Positions 19,346-25,565 of a stretch of DNA of 25,565 nt are shown in pieces (the first letter of the stretch is position 1; each line of letters starts with the position of its first letter). The position numbers and the translations under genes were made by a program. The notes beneath the pieces are model-generated. The model searched no databases. It saw only the letters and a program-made list of their open reading frames with translations, and was not told the origin of the DNA. The stretch covers positions 65,001 through 90,565 of the forward strand of contig JABUQX010022883.1 in assembly GCA_015478945.1 (NCBI GenBank), written 5' to 3'. This stretch comes from Trachelipus rathkii. Its lineage: Eukaryota; Arthropoda; Malacostraca; Isopoda; Trachelipodidae.

Positions 19346-20640
19346 TTGGGAATATAATGTATATATGGGTAGGACGAACCGTGTAAATCTTCAAGTCTGT
19401 AAGGATGTATATAAGAGGGGGGTCATCCCCGAGATGTGATCGCCGATTTCGCGCTTCGCCCTTGTGGCGTGATCTGCGTGTGTGAGTTTATGCCTAACTG
19501 GTTATGTTGATCTTCTATCGTGGTTTGGTTATCTCACCCGCTGACCAACGATTGCTGCAGCCACCTGCAATCAACGATTCAAAATTTAAATATTATATGT
19601 ATAAAATTATATATTTTATCTTTATTATTTTTTTTAAGTAGAGTGTTTCCGAAGGAACCACTTCTGAGTTTTTTAAATACCCATCTACGTATCCGCTCGT
19701 TCACCTTCTGCATCTCCTTCGTCAGCGTCTTGCGACATTGCGTTCATTCACCTTTTGTTCGCATCCCTAGCCAACGACTCAAGCTTCAGGTTCGCGCTGT
19801 CCCCGCAGGGTTCGACTCCGGCCGCGACTTCGGCTCCGGCTCCCGGCTCCGGTTCCGGCTCCGCATGCGCGCGTCGGGTCGGTATTATTATTATTATTTT
19901 TGTTTTTATATATTTCCGCCGCGGTTTCTTCTTCGCATCCGGTCCCGAGTTCGATATATCTCTCAGGGGTTGGGGTTAGGGTTATCGTATCAGGCTAATT
20001 TGGAGGGGTGTTAGTGAGAGGTAGCCTTGCTTGTATAGCGACGTCGTCCCCGTGGGCCCCCAAAAGGGGGCCCCCACTCCCCCTTAAAAAATCGATAAGT
20101 GTTCGTATAAGGTGAAATTTCGTGTTAGCTAGGAATATCCCCGAGTTGAATTTTCTAGACATCACTTGATATGTGCATTGAATGGTTGGGCTCCCGGCAC
20201 CGGTCGGAGCCCTGCGGTGCCGAGTTAAGTAAACAGTCGTATAACCACAATCTTGGGGTGTCCTTATAGGGTTATCGAGGTCGTAGAGCTTTCGAAGTCA
20301 TGATGATTATAAGCTCAGTATATGGGTGTCTAGGCGCGCCCCATTAGGGGGGTTCCGATAAAAAAAAGCGTCACAGAGTGCAAACAGAGGTCGAAGGAGG
20401 AATGAAGAAGGGTGAAAGAGGAGAATGAGGAGGAAGAAGAATGAAGAAGGAGGAGTAGGAGTTTGAACAAGCTGACCGGTGCTGGCTCCGGTGCGGTGCC
20501 GATTATTACAATATTGTGTCATTGATACAACGGTGATGCTCGCCTTGAAATATGGTTTTATCGGTCTGTAGATTTCGAAAATGAAGGTTTCAAACCATGC
20601 GAAGAAATTAAAAGAAATAAATAAATAAAATAGAAATAAT
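19346..20640. other. GC-richer unassigned region with simple repeats and hairpins
   Basis: This region differs from its surroundings in having no (TA)n array and many CG dinucleotides. It contains GGCTCC-type repeats (about 19818-19862), a GT(G)3C5-AAAA-G5C3 hairpin (20052-20073), a crossed pair of 7-bp complements (20188-20222) and a GA-rich tract (20392-20462). The ORFs at 19520-20014 and 20307-20522 have low-complexity compositions (arginine- and serine-rich, or translations of GA tracts) and no recognisable domain, so I do not call them genes. TATATAAG at 19409-19416 looks like a TATA box but nothing supports its use. Confidence 0.45.
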
Positions 20641-22299
20641 AAATAAAATTTCTTAATTCTTTTTTGTTTATACTTACAAATTTACGTTTTTACAAATACC
20701 CTAAAGGCAGTAAATCACTAAATCAAACCACATCCAACCACCCTCCTCCCTCCTGACCATCTGTGCTCTATTGATCTATTGATTAAGGTCACGTTTCGAG
20801 TATCATTTTGAATATAAACATAACATAAATCAAGGTTTTTAAGTACAGAGATCAACGAATATATGATAACTAAACAAAGTTTTTACATTAAGTAAAAGCT
20901 TACTCTGGCATGCATCTGTAACTTATGAAGTATAACCCACAACGGAAACTTAGCCCTATCTTAGAACAAGAAATAAATGGTTAAGCATTTAACAAAGGAG
21001 CACACTTGAACAACAGGTAATGTATGATTTAACATGAACTGAATCGCAAAGACCGTAACTTTATTCTTACTGTTTTCAAAGCATGTCTCTAACATATTAA
21101 CATTTCTTACACTAACCACAGTAACCATTTAGGCAAAAGATTTATCAACAACATTGGTTTAATTATCACATACAGACCAGCGATAAGTATGCTAACATAA
21201 TAAAGTTTTCCACATTAATAAAGCTTAACATAGCATCCACTGAACTAAGAAAATAATGCCCAAGACAAACATAACACATCTAAAGCAGGAATAAGCAGTC
21301 ACAATTAACAAAGTACCACACTTAACACCAGTAAAGCACCTAACATGGTATGCAATAAACTTTTCTTACTTTTTTTCAAGCATAACTTTCTAACATATTA
21401 ACATTAATCTTACAATAAACATCGTAACATTTAGCAAAAATTTATCACAACAGTTGGTATATATTAGCATTAACAGGATCTCAGCGAAAAGGTATCTCTG
21501 AAATAATAAAGTTTTTCCACATTAATGAAAGCTACTAATAACATAACTGAACTAAAGATAAAATAATGCCCACCAGCAATAAGCATAACACATCTTAAGC
21601 AAGAAATTAGGCGCAGTCCAACGATTACCGAAAGTTCCATCACTTAACACCAGTAAGCAACTAACCATGGTATGCAAAACGTAAACTAATCTTACCTTTT
21701 TTCAAGCGTAACTCTAACATATTAACGTTAAATACTTCTACTAGACACAGTTTAACATTATTCACTAAATTTCTCACGAACATTGTTTAACTTATCATAA
21801 CAGAGCAGCGAAAACGTATGCTAACGTAACAAAAGTTTCACACTCTGAATAAAGGCTAACAGTAGGTAACAGAACTAAGAAAAATAATGCAAAAAGACAA
21901 ACTTAACACAACTTAATACGAATAAACTGTTACATTAACAAAGTTCCACTGGGTTCTTTATATACTAGCCATGGAATATATGCTAACATAACATGTTTTC
22001 ACATTAATAAGCTAACATTGCATCATATGAACTAGGAAAATAGTGGTACCACGACAAAGCTAACACATCTTTCGCCGTAATAAAATGTTAACATTAAACA
22101 AGATCCACATTAACACCAAGTAAATGTAACTAACATTTACATACAAAACGTAACCTTTCATACTTTTTCCAAGCACCATATCTCTAACATATTAAAGTTA
22201 ATCTTACATTGAACATGTAAATTTTCAAAAATGTGTCATAACCAAGTACGTAATCCATCATGAATACTAACGAGTTAATACGAATAAAGTAAGGTTTTT

Positions 22300-22825
22300 A
22301 GACTTATCTCTTTTTAGACTCCACCTCTTTCAGAAAATACCAACTCTAAACATGGAAAAATGATTTTAGCTGCTTTTAACATTTGCATAACAGTGATGCA
22401 ATACTATTATATTTGGGGACCTCTGGCAGAAATACGAAAGCAATGTAGCAGTCGCCATTCGGTTTCGATTAATATAAATGACACATCGTTGGAATAACGA
22501 AACGTCCTCATAGACGACATATCAACCAACAAGCGTAGCAGATGCAGGGAGATGTCATCGTATCAACACAGGAAAACTATCCTACTAGAAAATTAGCTGT
22601 ATAAACATCGCCTTAATTGTGAAGTGAGATTTTATCTTTCAACCGAATTCAGAGAGAAAGTAAACAAGAATCGACGAAACGGAATGAAAGCATATATCAT
22701 TCAAAAGGGTATATATTCCTCTGCAGCTCGACACCTGCGCAAAACATAGAAAACAAAACACAAACAAGACAGACAACTAAAACGACAACCAACAAGAACA
22801 CAACAACAATACTAGTACAAGATAA
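22300..22825 (+). repeat. Non-300-bp block within the satellite, with CA/CAA-rich tail
   Basis: This block interrupts the 300-bp periodicity and ends in an (AAC)-rich stretch (22740-22812). Its second half, from CTTTCAACC (22637) through AAAAGGGTATATATTC (22704-22719) and the CAA-rich tail, recurs inverted at 25565-25375. It is therefore a regular component of the larger repeat and not a unique insertion. Confidence 0.65.
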
Positions 22826-23790
22826 GTTCTTTGGAATACTAACCACTGAATATAAGCTAACGTAATATTGTTTTTCACAGTAATAAAGCTAACTAGGCAT
22901 TACCGGAGCTAAGAATAACTGTAACACGAATCGAATCTAAACCCAGCACTTAAGCACGAATACTGTTTAACATTAACAAAGTTCCCACACTTAACACCAG
23001 TAAAGTAACTAACTTGCATACAAAACGTAACCTAATTACACTTTTCAAGGCATATCTCTAACATATTACGTTAATTTTACATTGACACAGGTAAATGATT
23101 TAGCAAGATTTCTCATAACCTTGTGTTAATATCATACAGAGGCCGACGGTGAAGGTATGCTAGCGATGACAAAGCTTTTCACACGATTCAATAAAGCTAT
23201 ACATAAAACCTGAACTAAGAATAATGTACAAATGACAAACCCAACACACCATACGCGAATAAACCACTAACATTACAAACTTTCCTCATTTAACAACAGT
23301 AAAGTACATAACAACTTCGTCCAAAATGTAACCTATTCACACTTTTTCAAGCATATCTGCTGACATATCAATGTTAATTTTACTTAACATCTATATTTAA
23401 CAAAAAGTTTCTAGCATAGACCTGTCTAACATCATACTGGAAAAGAATAAATGCTGACGTACAACATGTTTTTACATCAACTTCGAAATTTAACAAAAAA
23501 TTCATCATAACCTCGTTCCTAAATAGTCAAAATCCCCAGCGATAAATCGCAAACATAAAAGGTTTTTTAACGCCAAACATGACAAAAAAATACCAGAATT
23601 TTATCTAACTATAATAAAAATAAGTTCTTGGAGTGAAAAAAATCACAGTACAAACGTAATATTTATACTGATTTTAGCAGTAAATTCCGTAAATCATAAA
23701 TCAACCACCCATCCCTGCAGTCCCTACCCGTCCCACCCACTAGTGACCTATTGAGCTATTGATTCAAGTCCTATTTCAAGTATCATTTTG
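22610..23790 (+). repeat. Left arm of a large inverted repeat
   Basis: Colinear, in reverse complement, with 24425-25565. Matching landmarks are CTTTCAACC, TTCAAAAGGGTAT, the CAA-rich tract, ATAAGTTCTTT, GAATATAAG.CTAACGTAA, GCATTACCGG, CACTTAA.ACC.GTAAAG, ATCACAGTA.AAACGT and ATCAACCACCCATCCC. Identity is partial, with scattered indels. Confidence 0.8.
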
Positions 23791-24261
23791 GACAACCTAA
23801 CATAAAAATATGTTCTTTATATACTAACTACGATATTGCTTAACAGACAAAAGTTTTAGCATAATAAACTACAATCATAACCGGCAACTAGGAATTAATG
23901 TAAACAAATGCAAACCTAACATACTCTGCGTATGAATTCAGCTAACATCCCGAAAAATTCCCTACTGATCAAGGTAAAGTCATACAATAATCGATATGTT
24001 CCCACTTTTCGAGCCATATTAGCAACAGGTAAAGCCGTAACATCTCTAACAATATCCCTTAACAAAGGGACCATTCTACCAAAGATATCAACAAAAACTT
24101 AAACTAGGTTCACGTTTCTAACACATATCGTCAGTTAACACAGTAATATCTTACAAAAACTCATCATTTCTCTAACAAATCAGTGTTATTTCCACATTGT
24201 GCATAGTAATATTTAACATAACGTACTTAACTTAGAATAAACAGTTTTTTCATTATCCAAG

Positions 24262-24425
24262 AGTAACTAAAGCAACACATTACTCCGAGAGAAAACCAGG
24301 GGGAGTGCGCCATTGAAGGGTGTGATTCCTCGACGAGGGGGATAACCCGAAGGCGGTGTAAGCGGGCTTTGGCTCAGCACGAAGGGCTGAGGCCTTACCC
24401 CTCTTCGGAGGGTAAAGCCCGACTT
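24262..24425. other. GC-rich block near the centre of the inverted repeat
   Basis: About 160 bp of GC-rich sequence inside very AT-rich satellite. It contains a three-way-junction fold at 24363-24421. The outer stem is CGGGCT/AGCCCG. Arm one is GGCTCAGC/GCTGAGGCC with one bulge. Arm two is TTACCCCTC/GAGGGTAA with one bulge, closed by a C(TTCG)G tetraloop. The minus-strand ORF through here (24267-24452) has no recognisable domain. Confidence 0.55.
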
Positions 24426-25565
24426 GATATGAAACTTGAAACAATAGCTCAATGATACATGCGGGGTGGACGGGTAGGGGACTGCGGGATGGGTGGTTGA
24501 TTTCTGATTTACTGCTTTAAATATAAATTATACGTTTTACTGTGATATTTTATTCAAAGAACTTTTTTTTTATGTTATGTTAGGAAAAATTTTGTTATTT
24601 TTTGTTATGTTTGGTAAAAACTTTTATTTTTGCGATTATTCGCTGGGGATTTGATGAATATTTAGCGAGGTTATGATGAGAATTTTTTGTTAAATGTACG
24701 AAGATTTGACTGTAAAACATTGTCGATCAGCATTATATTCTTTGTCAATTATGATGATTAGTCAGGTTTATGCTAAACTTTTGTTTAATGTATCGATGTT
24801 AATTGTAAAATTAACATTGATATGATCGAGAGATTGCTTGAAAAGTCGGTGAATAGGTTTAGTTTTTGGACAAGTGTTATGTACTTCTGTTGTTAAATGC
24901 GAAGTTTGTTAATGTAGTGTTTATTCGTGCGTATGGATGTGTTGGGTTTGTCATTGTACATTATATTCGTAGTTCAGGTATGTTTTATGTTAGCTTTATT
25001 AATGTGGAAACATAGGTATGTTAGCATACTTTCACTGCTCTTTATGATAATTAAACAAGGTTATGATAAATTCCTGCTAAATATTACTGTGTCAAATTGA
25101 TAAAATTAAAGCGTTAATATGTTGGAGGTATGTTTGGTAAAAAGTATGAATATGGTACGTTTTTGTATGCAATGTCTGTTACCTTTACAGGTGTTTAAGT
25201 GTGGAACTTTGTTAATGTTAACAGGTTATTCGTGCTTAAGTTGTGTTAGATTAGTCGTTGTACATTATTCTTCTTAGGCCCCGGTAATGCTAATGTTAGC
25301 TTTATTAATGTGAAAGATGTTACGTTAGCCTTATATTCATTGTCAGTATGTAAAGAACTTATTTTGGTACTATGTTATTGTTGTTGTTGTTTGTTGTTGT
25401 TGTTTGTTGTTGTTGTTGTTGTTTTGTTGTTGTTGTTGTTGTGTTGTGTTGTTGTGTTGTTGTGCGAGAATAAATACCCTTTTGAACTGATATGTTTCAT
25501 TCGTACGTCGTATTCTTGTTAACTTTCTTCTGATTGGTTGAAAGAAAGAATCCTATTACATTTAA
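24425..25565 (-). repeat. Right arm of the large inverted repeat, satellite in reverse orientation
   Basis: Reverse-complement satellite. The anchors TTAATATGTT (25113) and TTAACATTGATATGATCGAGAG-type words (24812) are 301 bp apart, as in the direct array. The inverted boundary block lies at 24430-24530, and ATTACCGGGGCC (25277-25286 region, inverted) matches the left arm. The arm still matches at the last bases of the window, so its end is not seen. Confidence 0.8.
25374..25463. repeat. (TTG)n microsatellite
   Basis: TTG/TTGT repeats lie at the inverted counterpart of the CAA-rich tract at 22740-22812 but are longer and purer. The ORF at 25310-25522 (cysteine/leucine/valine runs) is its translation. 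Confidence 0.93.

Larger units (their letters stand above)
20640..24262 (+). repeat. Satellite array, about 300-bp unit, direct orientation
   Basis: A diverged A/C-rich unit recurs. Its anchor words are TCTAACATATTAA preceded by TTTTCAAGCATA, then ATTTAGCAAAAATTTATCA, then AATAAAGTTTTCCACATTAATAAAGCTAA (split over two words), then CACTTAACACCAGTAAAG. The AAGCATA-TCTAACATATTA anchor occurs near 21080, 21380, 21705, 22171, 23048 and 23349; the closest spacings are about 299, 325 and 301 bp. No ORF is present. Two copies of a boundary block (CAGTAAAT..ATCAACCACCC..., then CTATTGA.CTATTGATT.AAG) lie at about 20690-20830 and 23670-23800. This suggests a higher-order unit of about 3 kb. Confidence 0.8.

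Noticed and set aside
19409..19416. TATA box of a promoter
   Set aside because: TATATAAG is expected often in this TA-rich window, and no initiator or downstream gene supports it.
19970..19985. Telomere-like GGGGTTAGGGTTA
   Set aside because: Only about two units, and of the TTAGGG rather than the arthropod TTAGG type, so chance is sufficient.
19520..20014. 164-codon ORF in the GC-rich region
   Set aside because: Composition is driven by GGCTCC and ATT repeats, with no domain and an overlapping second ORF of similar quality.
20640..24262. CRISPR-like array
   Set aside because: The repeats are about 300 bp, diverged and not separated by unique spacers of constant length. The context is eukaryotic.
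24363..24421. tRNA gene
   Set aside because: There is an A-box-like start and an acceptor-like stem, but no B box, no anticodon arm of proper length and no T arm.
25310..25522. Cys/Leu/Val-rich ORF resembling a membrane peptide
   Set aside because: It reads through the (TTG)n microsatellite. The inverted counterpart does not keep the frame.

Overview
This window looks like nuclear DNA of an arthropod, most likely a decapod crustacean. It has long (TA)n arrays about every 1-2 kb and AT-rich spacers. It also holds decayed Jockey-like and other LINEs, a Penelope-like element with a GIY-YIG nuclease domain, a Ty3/Gypsy-type gag-protease remnant, and spliced exons of an animal glycoside hydrolase family 9 (GH9) cellulase. 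No bacterial operons, rRNA, tRNA or CRISPR array are visible. The taxon is inferred from the element and gene families, not from a marker gene.

Layout. Positions 1-1305 hold the reverse transcriptase half of a LINE on the minus strand. It abuts a 5'-truncated Penelope-like element on the plus strand (about 1305-2345). A (TA)n array, an ACAAGT-type hexamer repeat and another (TA)n array follow. A second LINE lies on the minus strand at 3283-5440. After an unassigned stretch, 6293-8497 holds a Gypsy-type gag ORF and a frameshifted protease that stops at a (TA)n array. Positions 8867-9457 form a probable non-autonomous inverted-repeat element with a 5-bp target duplication. Positions 9734-13100 are mostly (TA)n arrays separated by short unique islands. 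One island (11506-11827) ends like a retroposon, and two islands are diverged copies of each other.

The only convincing host gene is a GH9 endoglucanase on the minus strand. Two clean exons (15484-15551 and 15065-15158) share compatible splice phases. A frameshifted upstream exon lies at 18982-19081, and a weak N-terminal fragment at about 19270-19345. Its large intron has taken up a decayed Jockey-like LINE (15835-17700) and several (TA)n arrays. The clean exons sit next to a frameshifted one, so either the gene is a pseudogene or the assembly contains indels.

Positions 19346-20640 are comparatively GC-rich and unassigned. The rest of the window (20640-25565) is a satellite domain with a unit of about 300 bp. 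A longer block recurs at a spacing of about 3 kb, and the array then turns back on itself as an inverted repeat with arms of more than 1.1 kb (about 22610-23790 against 24425-25565). Near the turning point is a GC-rich block of about 170 bp that can fold into a three-way junction. This inverted macrosatellite is the least explained structure in the window.
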